Of a stretch of DNA of 64,000 nt, positions 13,281-26,345 are shown one piece after another; within the stretch, counting starts at the first letter, position 1, and each line of letters starts with the position of its first letter. The stretch covers positions 17,361,276 through 17,425,275 of the forward strand of contig JARWKL010000006.1 in assembly GCA_029961685.1 (NCBI GenBank). Reading direction: 5' to 3'. The DNA is from Aristolochia californica (lineage: Eukaryota > Streptophyta > Magnoliopsida > Piperales > Aristolochiaceae). The notes beneath the pieces are model-generated. The model ran no database searches, was not told the DNA's origin, and was given only the letters and a program-made list of their open reading frames with translations. A program made the position numbers and the translations under genes.

Positions 13281-13300
13281 CCCCCCCCCCCCCCCCCCCC
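13281..13300. repeat. C tract, 20 bases
   Basis: Same phase, followed by AGCCTGCCTCACCCCC, an apparent local rearrangement. Confidence 0.95.
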
Positions 13301-15320
13301 AGCCTGCCTCACCCCCTTTTCCGATGATTGGAAAACCTAATATATAAAAACTAAAAGAGTTTAAAATCTTTAAAAATCACAGATACTTTTTGGAATTATT
13401 TCTCTCAGCATTTGTGCATTTTCATTTTAGATGTCAATTTTTGTTCAAATTCAAACTTTATTTTTCTCGCTCCCATTTTTCTCGTAAACAAAAAGATAAG
13501 GCAAACTGATCAAAACCAAATGAAAATTTTAGAGTTTATGTATGCAAAAAATTGAAAACTATAGCAAATGTAGGTTAAGAAAATTATTTCATGCATTAAA
13601 AATGAACACCAAAAGTTTGGTTATCCATGTTTGGGAAATTCCTCTTGTACAACCTCTAATAGCTTGGTGGACTTTTATATGAAAGAGATTTATAATTGAT
13701 CCTAACTTGTTGTAAATGTGGATATGCATGCCTAAAACATGTTAAAGACGCAAATGACCTAATTATCAAAATATTTTAAGGAGTAAAAAAAATAAATTCT
13801 CAAGTTAACGTGCGGTGGGATGTTTTTAAGAGCCAAACAACCAACTTTTTGCCCATTTTAAAAAAACAGACCTGACTATCAAAAATCATCGCAAATATTT
13901 TGATCAATTAATGATGTGTAAAGGCTATAATTTTTCTTAGAAATGACTTATGGTTTATGAGACAACAGTCATTTAAAAATACGTCGCACACCCTTTTTTG
14001 ATGATTGGAAAACCTAATATAAAAAAAATAAAAGAGTTTACAATCCCTAAAAATCACAGACACTTTTTCGAATTATCTCACTCAACATTTGTGCATTTCC
14101 ATTCTGGATGTTCAATTTTTTTTCAAATCCAAACTTGAATTTGCACTCTCCCATTTTTCTCGCAAACAAAAAGATAAGGCAAATAGACCACAACAAAATG
14201 AAAGTTTTAGAGTTTATGTATGCAAAAAATTGAAAACTATAATAAATGTAAGTGAAGAAAATTATTTCACACACAAAAAATGGACACCAAATTTTTGTTA
14301 TCCATGTTTGGGAAATTTCACTAGTACAACCTCTAATAGCTTGGCAGAATTTTATTAGAAATAGATTTCTAATTTATCCTATCATGTTTTAAATGTTGTG
14401 GATATGCATGCCTGAAACATATTGAAGATGCAAATGACCTAATGATCCAAAAATTTCAAGGAGTCAAAAAAATTTAATTCTCAAGTTATCGTGCGGTTGG
14501 ATATTTACTAGAGCTAAACAACCCACTTTTTTGCCTATATCACAAAAAGCGGACGTAATAATCATAGGACATGGTAAATGTTTTGATCGATTAATTATGT
14601 GTAATGGCTATATTTTTTGTTAGAAATGACTTCTGGTTTCAGAGTCAACACTCAGTTAAAAATTCCTCACCCCACCTTTTCTGATGATTGCAAAACCTTA
14701 TAAATAAAAAAGCAAAGCGTTTACCATTCATTAAAAATCATAGATACTATTTGGAATTATCTCTCTTAGAAGTTGTTCATTTTCATTTTGGATGTTCAAT
14801 TTTTTTTCAAATCCAAACTTGAGTTTTCACACTCCCATTTTTCTCATAAACAAAAAGATAAGGCAAATAGATCACAACAAAATGAAAATTTTAGATTTTA
14901 TGTATGCAAAAATATAAAACTATAACAAATGTGAGTGAAAAAAATTATTTCATGCACTAAAAAAGTACACCAAAGTTTTGTTATCCATGTTTAGAAAATT
15001 CCAATGTACTACCCCTATTAGCGCTGTGAAATTTTATAAGAAAGACATTTCTTCTTCATCCTAACATGTTCTAAATGTGGATATGTACGCCTGAAAAATG
15101 TTGAAGATTCAAATGACCTAATGATCCAAAAATTTCAAGCAGCAGAAAAAAATTAAATTTTCAAGTTAACGTGGGGTGGGATATATACCAGAGCCAAACA
15201 ATCCACTTTTTGCCTATTTTACAAAAAACAGACCTAACAATCATAGATCATCGTAAATGTTTTGATCGATTCATGATGTGCAACGGCTATAATTTTATTT
15301 AGAAATGACTTGTGGTCTGG

Positions 15321-15324
15321 GAGT
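15321..15324. other. Deletion junction (about 75 bp lost), GAGT microhomology
   Basis: GGTCTGGGAGT (normally GGTTTGGGAGTCAACAC) is joined to GAGTTTACAATCC. The C tract of this monomer is lost, and the anchor interval is 606 bp. Confidence 0.82.
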
Positions 15325-16212
15325 TTACAATCCTTAAAAATCATAGATACTTTTTGGAATTATCTCTCTCAGTAATTGTGCATTTCCATTTTGGCTGTTC
15401 AATTTTATTTAGAATCCAAACTTGAGTTTTTACTCTCCCATTTCTCTCGTAATCAAAAAGATATGGCAAAAGGGTCACAACAAAATGAAAATTTTATATT
15501 TTATGTACGCAAAATACTTGAAAACTATAATTAATGTAAGTGGAGAAAATTATTTCATGCACTAAAAACGAACACCAAAGTTTTCTTATCCATGTTTGGG
15601 AAATTCCACTAGTACAACCCCTAATAGCTTAGTGGAATTTTATAAGAAAGAGATTTCTAATTGATCCTAACATGTTTTAAATGGGGATATGCATGCCTGA
15701 AACATGTTGAAGATGCAAATGACCTAATGATCCAAAAATTTCGAGTAGAAAAAATTAAATTCTCAAGTTAATGTGAGGTGGGATATATTACCAGAGCCAA
15801 ACAACCCACTTTTTTGCCTATTTTACAAAAAATGGACCTAACAATCATAGATCATCATAATTTTTATGATCGATTAATGATGTGTAATAGCTATAATTTT
15901 TGTTAGAAATGACTTATGGTTTGGGAGTCAACTCTCGGTTAAAAAAGTATTCGCCTCCCCTTTTCTGATGATTGAAAAACCTAATATATAAAAAACTAAA
16001 AAAAATTAAAATCCATAAAAATCACACAAACTTTTTTGAAATATCTCTCTCGGAATTTGCACATTTCCATTTTGGATGTTCAATTTTTTTTCAAATCCAA
16101 ATTTGAGTTTTCACTTTCCCATTTTTCTCTTAAACAAAATGATAGGGCAAATAGATTACAACAAAATGAAAATTTTAGAGTTTATGTATGCAAAAAATTG
16201 AAAACAAAATTG

Positions 16213-16437
16213 AAAACTATAATAAATGTAAGTGAAGAAAATTATATAACGCACTAAAAATGAACACCAAAGTTTATTTATCCATGTTTGTTAAATTCCA
16301 CAAGCACAACCCCAAATAGCTTGGTGGTATTTTATCAGAAAGATGTTTCGAATTGATCCTAACATGTTTCAAATGTGGATATGCATGCTTGAAACTTGAT
16401 GAAGAAGAAAATGACCTAATAATCCAAAAATTTCGAG
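16213..16437 (+). repeat. 225-bp near-identical copy, left member
   Basis: Matches 17091-17315 at a constant offset of 878 bp. I see one mismatch, G at 16355 against T at 17233. Private shared features include TTATATAACGCACTAAAAA, TTTGTTAAATTCCACAAGC, TTTTATCAGAAAGATGTTTC and GAAACTTGATGAAGAAG. The corresponding part of the family-3 duplicate near 29 kb lacks this block, so the left member was probably added here. It accounts for the 199-bp anchor interval from 16354 to 16553. Confidence 0.9.
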
Positions 16438-17090
16438 GAATACAAAAATGGACTAAAAATGAAGACCAAAGTTTTGTTATCCATCTTTGGGAAATTCCAC
16501 TAATACATCCCCAAATAGCTTGGTGGAATTTTAAAAGAAAGAGATTTCTAGTTGATCCTAACATGTTTTAAATGTGGATATGTAGGCCTGAAAAATGTTG
16601 AAGTTGCAAATGACCTAATGATCCAAAAATTTCTAGGAATACAAAAAATTAAATTCTCAAGTTAACGTGCGGTGGGATTTTTACCAGAGCTAAACAACCA
16701 ACTTTTTCCTTATTTTTCTAAAAGCGGGCCTAACAATCATAGATCAACGTAAATGTTTTGATCGATTAATGATGTGTAACGGCTATAAATTTTGTTAGAA
16801 ATGACTTATGGTTATGGAGTCAACACTCAGTTAAAAATGCCTCGGCCCCCCTTTTTCGATGATTGCAAAACCTAATATATATAAAAAAAAGAGTTTACAA
16901 TCCTTAAAAATCACATATACTTTTTGGAATTAGCTCACTCAGCATTTGTGCATTACCATTTTGGATGTTCAATTTTTTTTCAAATCCAAGCTTGAGTTTG
17001 CACACTCCCATTTTTCTCGTAAACAAAAAGATAAGGCAAATAGATCACAACGAAATGAAAATTTTAGAGTTTATGTATGCAAAAAAATTA

Positions 17091-17315
17091 AAAACTATAA
17101 TAAATGTAAGTGAAGAAAATTATATAACGCACTAAAAATGAACACCAAAGTTTATTTATCCATGTTTGTTAAATTCCACAAGCACAACCCCAAATAGCTT
17201 GGTGGTATTTTATCAGAAAGATGTTTCGAATTTATCCTAACATGTTTCAAATGTGGATATGCATGCTTGAAACTTGATGAAGAAGAAAATGACCTAATAA
17301 TCCAAAAATTTCGAG
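17091..17315 (+). repeat. 225-bp near-identical copy, right member
   Basis: The probable source of 16213-16437. A related, more diverged version is at about 29953-30180, where the order within the family-3 duplicate matches this right-hand position. Confidence 0.88.
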
Positions 17316-17341
17316 CAGAAAAAATTAAATTCTCAAGTTAA

Positions 17342-17346
17342 TGTGC
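17342..17346. other. Deletion junction (about 285 bp lost), TGTGC microhomology
   Basis: AAGTTAATGTGC (normally followed by GGTGGGATA) is joined to TGTGCATTTCC. The five bases TGTGC occur at both parental sites. The resulting unit is 393 bp. Confidence 0.85.
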
Positions 17347-19263
17347 ATTTCCATTTTTTATGTTCAATTTTTTTTCAAATCCAAACTTGTCTTTTCCTTG
17401 ACCCTTTTTTCTCGTAAATTAAAAGATAAGACAAATAGACCACAAGAAAATGAAAATTTTAGAGTTTATGTACGGAAAAAATTTAAAATTTTAATAAATG
17501 TAAGTGAACAAAATTATTTCACACACAAAAAATGAAACCAAAGTTTTGTTATCCATGTTTGGGAAATTTCACTAGTACAACCCGTAATAGCTTGGTGGAA
17601 TTTTATAAGAAAGGGATTTCTAATTGATCCTATCATGTTTTAAATGTTGTGGATATGCATGCCTGAAACATGTTGAAGATGCAAATGACCTAATGATCAA
17701 AAAATTTCATGGAGTAGAAAAAATTAAATTCTCGAGTTAACATGCCGTTGGATATTTACTAGTGTCGAACAACAACTTTTTCCCTATATCACAAAAAGCA
17801 GACCTAACAATCATAGGTCATCGTAAATGTTTTGATCGATTAATGATGTGTAACGGTTTCAATTTTTGTCATAAATGACTTTTGGTTTCAGAGTCATCAC
17901 TCAAATAAAAATGCCTCACCCCCCTTTTCCGATGATTGCAAAACCTAATATATAAAAAATAAAAGTATTTACAATCATTAAAAATCATAGATACTATTTG
18001 GAATTATCTCTCTCAGCAATTGTGCATTTTAATTTTGGATGTTCAATTTTTTTTCAAATCCAAACTTGAGTTTTCACACACCCATTTTTCTTGTAAAAAA
18101 AGATAAGCCAAATAAATCACAACAAAATGAAAATTTTAGATTTTATGTATGCAAAAAATAGAAAACTATAATAAATTTAAATGAAGAAAATTATTTCACC
18201 CACTAAAAATGAACACCAAAGTTTTGTTAACCATGTTTGGGAAATTCCAATGTACTACCTCTAATAGCTTGGTGAAATTTTATAAGAAAGAGATATCTAC
18301 TTGATCCTAACATGTTTTAAATGTGGATATGCATGCCTGAAAAATGTTGAAGATGCAAATGACCTAATGGTCGAAAAATTTCAAGGGGTAGAAAAAATTA
18401 AATTCTCAAGTAAACATGTTGTGGGATATTTACCAGAGCCAAACAACCTACTTTTTGCATATTTTACTAAAAGTGGACCTAACAATCATAGATCATCGTA
18501 AATGTTTCAATCGATTAATGATGTGTAACGACTATAATTTTTGTTAGAAATGACTTATGGTTATGGAGTCAACACTCAGTTAAAAATGGCTCAACCCCAC
18601 TTTTTCGATGATTGCAAAACCTAATATATAAAAAACAAAAAGAGTTTACAATCCTTAAAAATCACAGATACTTTTTGGAATTATCTCACTCAGAATTTGT
18701 GCATTTCCATTTTGGATATTCAATTTTATTTTCAAATCCAAACTTGAGTTTTCACTTTCCCATTTTTCTCTTAAACAAAATGATAAGGAAAATAGTTCAC
18801 AACAAAATGAAAATTTTAGAGTTTATGTATGCAAAAAAATTGAAAAATATAATAAATGTAAGTGATGAAATTTATTTAACGCACTAAAAATGAACACCAA
18901 AGTTTATTTATCCATGTATGGTAAATTCCAGAAGAACAACCCCGAATAGCTTGGTGGAATTTTATAAGAAAGAGATTTCTAATTGATCCTAACATGTTTT
19001 AAATGTGGTGGATATGCTTGCCTAAAACATGTTGAAGATGCAAATGACTTAATGATCAAAAAATTTCATGGAGTAGAAAAAATTAAATTCTCAAGTTAAT
19101 GTGCGGTGGGATATTTACCATAGCCAAACAATCCACTTTTTGCCTATTTTACAAAAAGTGGACCTGACAATCATAGATCATCGTAAATGTTTTGATTGAT
19201 TAATGATGTGTAACGGCTATAATTTTATTTAGAAATGACTTGTGGTTTGGGAGTCAACACAGT

Positions 19264-19853
19264 TAAAAATGCCTCCCCCCCCTGCCCCTTTTCCGATGAT
19301 TGCAAAACCTAATATATCCAAAACAAAAAGAGTTTACAATCCTTAAAAATCACTGATACTTTTTGGAATTATCTCTCGCAGCTTTTGTGCATTTCCATGT
19401 TGGATGTTCAATTTTTTTTCAAATCCAAACTTGAATTTTCCCTCTCCCTTGTCTCTCGTAAATTAAAAGATATGGCAAATACACCACAAGAAAATGAAAA
19501 ATTTAGAGTTTATTTCTCCAAAAAATTGAAAACTATGACAAATGTTATTAAAAATGCCCCCCCCCCCCCCCCCCCCCCCCCCCTTTTCCGATGATTGCAA
19601 AACCTAATATATCCAAAACTAAAAGAGTTTACAATCCTTAAAAATAGCAGATACTTTTTGGAATTATCTCTCTCAGCTTTTGTGCATTTCCTTGTTGGAT
19701 GTTCAATTTTTTTTCAAATCCAAACTTGAATTTTCCCTCTCCCTTGTCTCTAGTAAATTAAAAGATATGGAAAATCCACCACAAGAAAATGAAAAATTTA
19801 GAGTTTATTTATCCAAAAAATTGAAAATTTTAACAAATGTTAGTGAAGAAAAT
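19264..19853 (+). repeat. Local tandem duplication, about 295-bp unit
   Basis: Two adjacent copies, about 19264-19550 and 19551-19853, both with CTAATATATCCAAAAC, CTCTCCCTTGTCTCT, TAAATTAAAAGATATGG and AAAATTTAGAGTTTATTT. The junction joins ACAAATGTTA to TTAAAAATGCC and is followed by a 27-base C tract. The interval between anchors 18984 and 19965 is 981 bp. Confidence 0.88.
19557..19583. repeat. C tract, 27 bases
   Basis: Lies at the junction of the 295-bp tandem duplication. Confidence 0.95.
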
Positions 19854-22274
19854 TATTACTTGCATTAAAAATGAACACCAAAATTTATTTATCCATATTT
19901 GGGAAATTTGACTAATACAACCCCTAATAGCATGGTGGAATTTTACAAGAAAGAAATTACTAATTGATCCTAACATGTTTTAAATGATGATATGCATGCC
20001 TGAAACATGTTGAAGATGCAAATGACCAAATGATCCGAAAATTTCAAAGAGTAGAAAAAATTAAATTCTCAAGTTAATGTGCTGTGGGATATTAACCAGA
20101 GCCAAACAACCCACTTTTTACCTATTTTACAAAAAGTGGACCTAACAATCATAGATCATCGTAAATGTTTTGATCGATTAATGATGTGTAACAGATATAT
20201 TTTTTGTTAGAAATGACTTATGGTTTGGGAATCAACACTCAGTTAAAAATTCCTCGGCCCCCCTTTTTCGTTGATTCTAAAACCTTATATATAAATAGAA
20301 AAAAGATTTTACAATCCTTAAAAATCACAGACGCTTTTTGGAATTATCTCACTCAGCATTTGTGCATTTCCATTTTGGATCAACTTTTTTTCAAATCCAA
20401 ACTTGAGTTTGCACTCTCCCATTTTTCTCATAAACAAAACGATAAGGCAAATAGATCACAACAAAATGAAAATTTTAGAGTTTATGTATGCAAAAAATTG
20501 AAAACTATTATAAATGTAAGAGAGGAAAATTATTTCACACACAAAAAATGAAACCAAAGTTTTGTTATCCATGTTTGGGAAATTCCACTAGTACAACCCC
20601 TAATAGCTTGGAGCAATTTTATAAGAAAGAGATTTCTAATTGATCCTAACATGTTTTAAATGTGTGTGGATATGCATGCCCGAAAAATGTTGAAGAAGCA
20701 AATGATCTAATGATCCAAAAATTTCAAGGAGTAGAAAAAATTAAATTCTCAAGTTAACGTGCGGTGGGATATTTAAAAGAGCCAAACAACCCAATTTTTG
20801 CTTTTAAAAAAAAAAAAGCGGACCTAACAATCGTAGATCATCGTAAATGTTTTGATCGATTAATGATGTGTAAAAGTTATAATTTTTTTTTAGAAATTAC
20901 TTATGGTTTGGGAGTCAACACTCAAATAAAAATGTCGCGCACCCTTTTTTCAATGATTGCAAAACCTAATATTTAAAAAACTAAAAGAGTTTACAATCCT
21001 TAAAACTCACAAATAATTTTTGAAATTATCTCTCTCAGCATTTGAGCATTTTCGTTTTGGATGGTCAATTTTTTTTTAAATCCAAACTTGAGTTTTCACA
21101 CTGCCATTATTCTCGTAAAAAAAAAGGCAAATAGTTCACAAAAAAATGAAAATATTAGAGTTTATGTATGCAAAAAATTGAAAACTATAAGAAATTTTTA
21201 CGCACTAAAAATGAACATCAAAGTTTTGTTATCCATGTTTGGGAAATTGTACTAGTACAACCCCTAAAAGCTTGGTGGAATTTTATAAGAAAGAGATTTC
21301 TAATTGATCCTAACATGTTTTAAATGTGGATATGCATTCCTGAAATATGTAGAATATGCAAATGACCTAATGATCCATAATTTTGAAGGAGTAGCAAAAA
21401 TTAAATTCTCAAGTTAACGTGCGGTGGGATATTTACAAGAGCCAAACAAACCATTTTTTGCCTATTTAAAAAAAACTGACCAAACAATCATAGACAATCG
21501 TAAATATTTTGATCGATTAATGATGTGTAACGGCTATAATTATTGTTAGAAATGACTTTTGGTTTGGGAGGCAACACTCAGTTAAAAATGCCTCGCTCCC
21601 CCTTTTTCGATGATTGCAAAACTTATTATAAAAAAAACTGAAAGAGTTTACAATCCTTAAAAATCAAAGATACTTTTTAGAATTATCTCTCTTAGCATTT
21701 GTGAATTTCCATTTTGGAATTTCAATATTTTTTCATATGCAAACTTGAGTTTTAACTCTCCCATTTTTCTCGTAAAAAAAAATGATAAGGCAAATAGATC
21801 ACAACAAAATAAAAATTTCAGAGTTTATGTATGAAAAAAATTGAAAACTATAACAAATGTAAGTGAAGAAAATTATTTCACGTACTACAAATGAACACCA
21901 AAGTTTTTTTGTCCATGTTTGGGATATTCCATTAGTACAACCCCAAATAGCTTGGTGGAATTTTATAAGAAAGAGATTTCTAGTTGATCCTAACATGTTT
22001 TAAATGTGGATATGCATGCCTGAAACATGTTGAAGATCCAAATTACCAAATGATTTGAAAATTTCAAGGAGTAGAAAAAATTAAATTCTCAAGTTAATAT
22101 GATGTGGGACATTTACCAGAGCCAAACTACCCACTTTTTGCCTATTTTACAAAAAGTGGACCTAACAATCATAGATCATCATAAATGTTTTGATCAATTA
22201 ATGATGTGTAATGGCTATAATTTTTTTTAGAAATGACTTTTGGTTATGGAGTCCACACTCGGTTAAAAATGCCT

Positions 22275-22292
22275 CCCCCCCCCCCCCCCCCC
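22275..22292. repeat. C tract, 18 bases
   Basis: Same phase, after AAAAATGCCT. Confidence 0.95.
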
Positions 22293-22859
22293 TTTCAATG
22301 ATTGCAAAACCTAATATATATATATATAAAAAAAGATTTTACAATCCAAAAAATTCACAGATTCTTTTTGGAATTATCTCTCTCAGCATTTGAGCATTTC
22401 CATTTTGGATGTTCAATTTTTTTTTAAATCCAAACTTGAGTTTTCACCCTGCCATATTTTTCGTAAACAAAAAGATAAGGCCAATAGATCTCAACCTAAT
22501 GAAAATTTTAGAATTTATGAATGCAAAATATTGGATACTATAATTAATGTACTTGAAGAAAATTATTTTACCCAATAAATGTGAACACCAAAGTTTTGTT
22601 ATCCATGTTTGGGAAATTCACTTTGTAAAACCCCTAATAGCTTGGTGGAATTTTATAAGAAAGAGATTTCTAATTGATCCTAACATGTTTTATATGTGGA
22701 TATGCAGGCTTGGAAAATCAAGGAGAAAAAAAAATTATATTCTCAAGTTTACGTGCGGTGGGATATTTACCAGAGCCAAACAATCCACTTTTTGCTTATT
22801 TTAAAAAAAACGTACCTAACAATCATAGATCATCGTAAATGTTTTCTTTGATTTATGAT

Positions 22860-24060
22860 GTGTAACAGCTATAATTTTTGTTAGAAATGACTTGTGGTTT
22901 GGGAGTCAACACTCATTTAAAAATGCCTCACCCCCACTTTTTCGATGATTGGAAAACCTAATATATTAAAAACTAAAAGATTTTAAAATCTTTAAAAATC
23001 ACAAATACTTTTTGGAATTATCTCTCTCAGCATTTGTGCATTTCCATTTTGGATGTCATTTTTTTTTCAAATCCAAACTTTAGTTTTCTCACTCCCATTT
23101 TTCTTGTAAACAAAAAGATAAGGCAAGTTGATCAAAACAAAATGAAAATTTTAGAATATATGCATGCAAAAAATTGAAAACTATAACAAATGTAAGTGAA
23201 GAAAATTATTTCACGCACTTAAAATGAACACCAAAGTTTGGTTATCCATGTTTGGGAAATTCCACTAGTACAACCTCTAATAACATGGTGGAATTTTATA
23301 TGAAAGAGATTTATAATTGATCCTAACATGTTTTAAATGTGGATATGCATGCCTGAAACATGTTAAAGATGCAAATGACCTTATGATCCAAAAATTTCAA
23401 GGAGTAGAAAAAATAAAATTCTCAAGTTACCGTGCGATGGGATGTTTATAAGAGCCAAACAACCAACTTTTTGCCAATTTTTTAAAAAATGGACCTGACA
23501 ATCAAAGATCATTGTAAATATTTTGATCGATTAATGATGTGTAACGACTATAATTTTTCTTAGAAATGACTATGGTTTGGGAGTCAGCACTCAATTAAAA
23601 ATACGTTGCACCCCCTTTTCCGATGATTGCAAAACCTAATATATAAAAAACTAAAAAAGTTTACAATCCTTAAAAATCACAGACACTTTTTGGAATTATC
23701 TCACTCAGCATTTGTGCATTTCCATTTTGGATCAATTTTTTTTCAAATCCAAACTTGAGTTTGCACTCTCCCATTTTTCTCGTAAACCAAACAATAAGGC
23801 AAATAGATCACAACAAAATGAAAATATTAGAGTTTATGTATGCAAAAAATTGAAAACTATTATAAATGTAAGTGAGGAAAATTATTTCACACACAAAAAA
23901 TGAAACCAAAGTTTTGTTATTCATGTTAGGGAAATTTTACTAGTATGACCCCTAATAGCTTGGTGGAATTTTATAAGAAAGGGATTTCTAATTGATCCTA
24001 TCATGTTTTAAATGTTGTGGATATGCATGCCTGAAACATGTTGAAGATGCAAATGACCTA
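22860..24060 (+). repeat. Segmental duplication family 3, partial third copy
   Basis: Matches about 13180-14440 and 26220-27440. Offsets are 9,621 and 9,619 bp to 13697 and 14374. Shared variants include GTGTAACAGCTATAATTTTTG, GATGTCA followed by a T run, CTTTAGTTTTCTCACTCCC, AAGAGCCAAACAACCAACTT and TAAATGTTGTGGATATGC. Confidence 0.78.
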
Positions 24061-24289
24061 ATGATCCAAAAATTTCAAGGAGTAGAAAAAACTAAATTCT
24101 CAAGTTAACATGCGATTGGATATTTACTAGAGCCAAACAACCCACTTTTTGCCTGTATCACAAAAAGCAGACCTAACAATCATAGGTCATCGTAAATGTT
24201 TTGATCGATTAATGATGTGTAACGGCTTTCATTTTGGTCAAAAATGACTTTTGGTTTCATAGTCATCACTCAGTTAAAATTGCCTCCCT

Positions 24290-24307
24290 CCCCCCCCCCC
24301 CCCCCCC
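24290..24307. repeat. C tract, 18 bases
   Basis: Same phase, after TTGCCTCCCT. Confidence 0.95.
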
Positions 24308-24539
24308 TTTTCTGATGATTGCAAAACAAAAAAATATATAAAATCAAAGTGTTTACAATCATTAAAAATCACAGTTACTGTTTGGAATTATATCTCTCAG
24401 CAATTGTGCATTTCCATTTTGGATGATCAATTTTATTTTCAAATCCAAACTTGTGTTTCCACTTTCCTATTTTTCTCATAAACAAAAAGAAAAGGAAAAT
24501 AGATCACAACAAAATGAAAATTTTAGACTTTATGTATGC

Positions 24540-25550
24540 AAAAAATTGAAAACAATAATAAATGAAAGTGAAAAAAATTATTTAACGCACTAAAAATGGA
24601 CACCAAAGTTTTCTTATCCATGTTTGGGAAACTTCACTTGTACAACCCCTAATAGCTTGGTGAAACTTTATAAGAAAGAGATTTCTAATTGATCCTAACA
24701 TGTTTTAAATGTTGTTGATATGCATGCCTGAAACATTTTGAAGATGCAAATGACCTAATGATCCAAAAATTTCAAGGAGTAGAAAAATTAAATTCTCAAG
24801 TTAACGTGCGGTGGGATAATTACCTGAGCCATACAACTCTCTTTTTGCCAATTTTATAAAAAGCGGAGCTAACAATCCTAGATCATCATAAATATTTTTA
24901 TCGATTAATGATGTGTAACGGCTATAAGTTTAGTTAGAAATGACTTATGGTTCGGAAGTCCCCACTCAGTTAAAAATGCCTCACCCCACCTTTTTCAATG
25001 ATTTCAAAATCTAATATATAAAAAAAAGAGTTTACAATCCATAAAAAGTACAAATATTTTTTGGATTTGTCTCTCTCAGCATTTGAGCATTTCCATTTTG
25101 GATGTTCAATTTTTTTTCTTATCCAAACATAAGTTTTTACCCTCCCTTTTCACTTGTAAACAAAAAGATAAAGCGAATAGATCACAACAAAATGAAATTT
25201 TTAGAGTTTATGTATGCAAAACTATAATAAATGTAACTGAAGAAAATTATTTCACCCACTAAAAATGAACACCAAAGTTTTGTTATCCATGTTTGGGAAA
25301 TTCCACTAGTAAAACCCCTAATAGATTGGTGAAATTTCATAAGAAAGAGATTTCTAATTGATCCTAACACTTTTTAAATGTGGATATGCATGCCTGAAAA
25401 ATGTTGAAGATGCAAATGACCTAATGATCCAAAAATTTCGAGGAGTAGAAAAAATTAAATTCTCAAGTTAACGTGCGGTGGGATATTTACATGAGCCAAA
25501 CAACCAAAGTTTTGCCTATTCTAAAAAAAGCAGACCTAACATACATAGAT
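24540..25550 (+). repeat. Segmental duplication family 2, copy 2
   Basis: Second copy of the 9280-10300 segment with the same private variants. Here it lies between a copy of the 13-kb segment (22860-24060) and a longer copy of the 12.65-17.34 kb segment (from 25690), so the order of blocks differs from that on the left. Confidence 0.82.
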
Positions 25551-26306
25551 CATCGTAAATGTTTTGATCGATTAATGATGTGTGATGGCTCTAATTTTTG
25601 TTAGAAATGATTCACAATTTTGTCCCCCCCCCCTCCCTTTTCAGAAGATTGCAAGACCTAATATATAAAAATTAAAAAAGTTTACAATCCTTAAAAATCA
25701 CAGATACTGCTTGGAATTATCTCCCTCAGCAATTGCCCATTTGCATTTTGTATGTTCAATTTTTTCTCTAATCCAAACTTGAGTTTTTACTCTCCCATTT
25801 TTCTCGTAAACAAAAAGATAAGGCAAATAGATCACAACAAAATGAAAATTTTAGAGTTTATGTACGTAAAAAATTGAAAACTATAACAAATGTAAGTGAA
25901 GAAAATTATTTCATGATCTAAAAATGAACACCAAAGTTTTTTTATCCATTTTTGGGAAATTCCACTAGTACAACCCCTAATATCTTAGTGGAATTTTATA
26001 AGAAAGAAATTTCCAATTTATCCTAACATGTTCTAAATGTGGATATGCCAGCCTGAAACATGTTGAAGTTTCAAATGACCTAATGATCCAAAAATATTAA
26101 GGAGTAGAAAAAATTAAATTCTCAAGTTAACGTGCAATGGGATATTTACCAGAGCCAAACAACCCATTTTTTGTCTATTTTACAAAACGTGGACCTAACA
26201 ATCATAGATCATCGTAAATGTTTTGTTTGATTAATGATGTGTAACGGCTATAATTTTTGTTAGAAATGACTTGTGGTTTGGGAGTCAACACTCATTTAAA
26301 AATGCC

Positions 26307-26307
<1 letters not shown>

Positions 26308-26345
<38 letters not shown>
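26308..26345. repeat. C tract, 38 bases (longest)
   Basis: Same phase. Its counterpart in the family-3 duplicate at 13281 has 20 C. Confidence 0.95.

Larger units (their letters stand above)
12650..17340 (+). repeat. Large segmental duplication family 3, copy 1
   Basis: A run of about seven monomers matching 25690-30205. Anchor offsets are 13,038 (13697/26735), 13,001 (14374/27375), 12,998 (15056/28054), 13,072 (15662/28734), 12,862 (16553/29415) and 12,862 (17232/30094). Private shared variants include ACTGCTTGGAATTATCTC, GGATATGCCAGCCTG, TTTTAGATGTCAATTTTTG, GGATATGTACGCCTG, TTTTGGCTGTT and TTTCTAGTTGATCC. The offset changes by about 210 bp because copy 1 holds an extra block around 16354. 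Confidence 0.85.
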
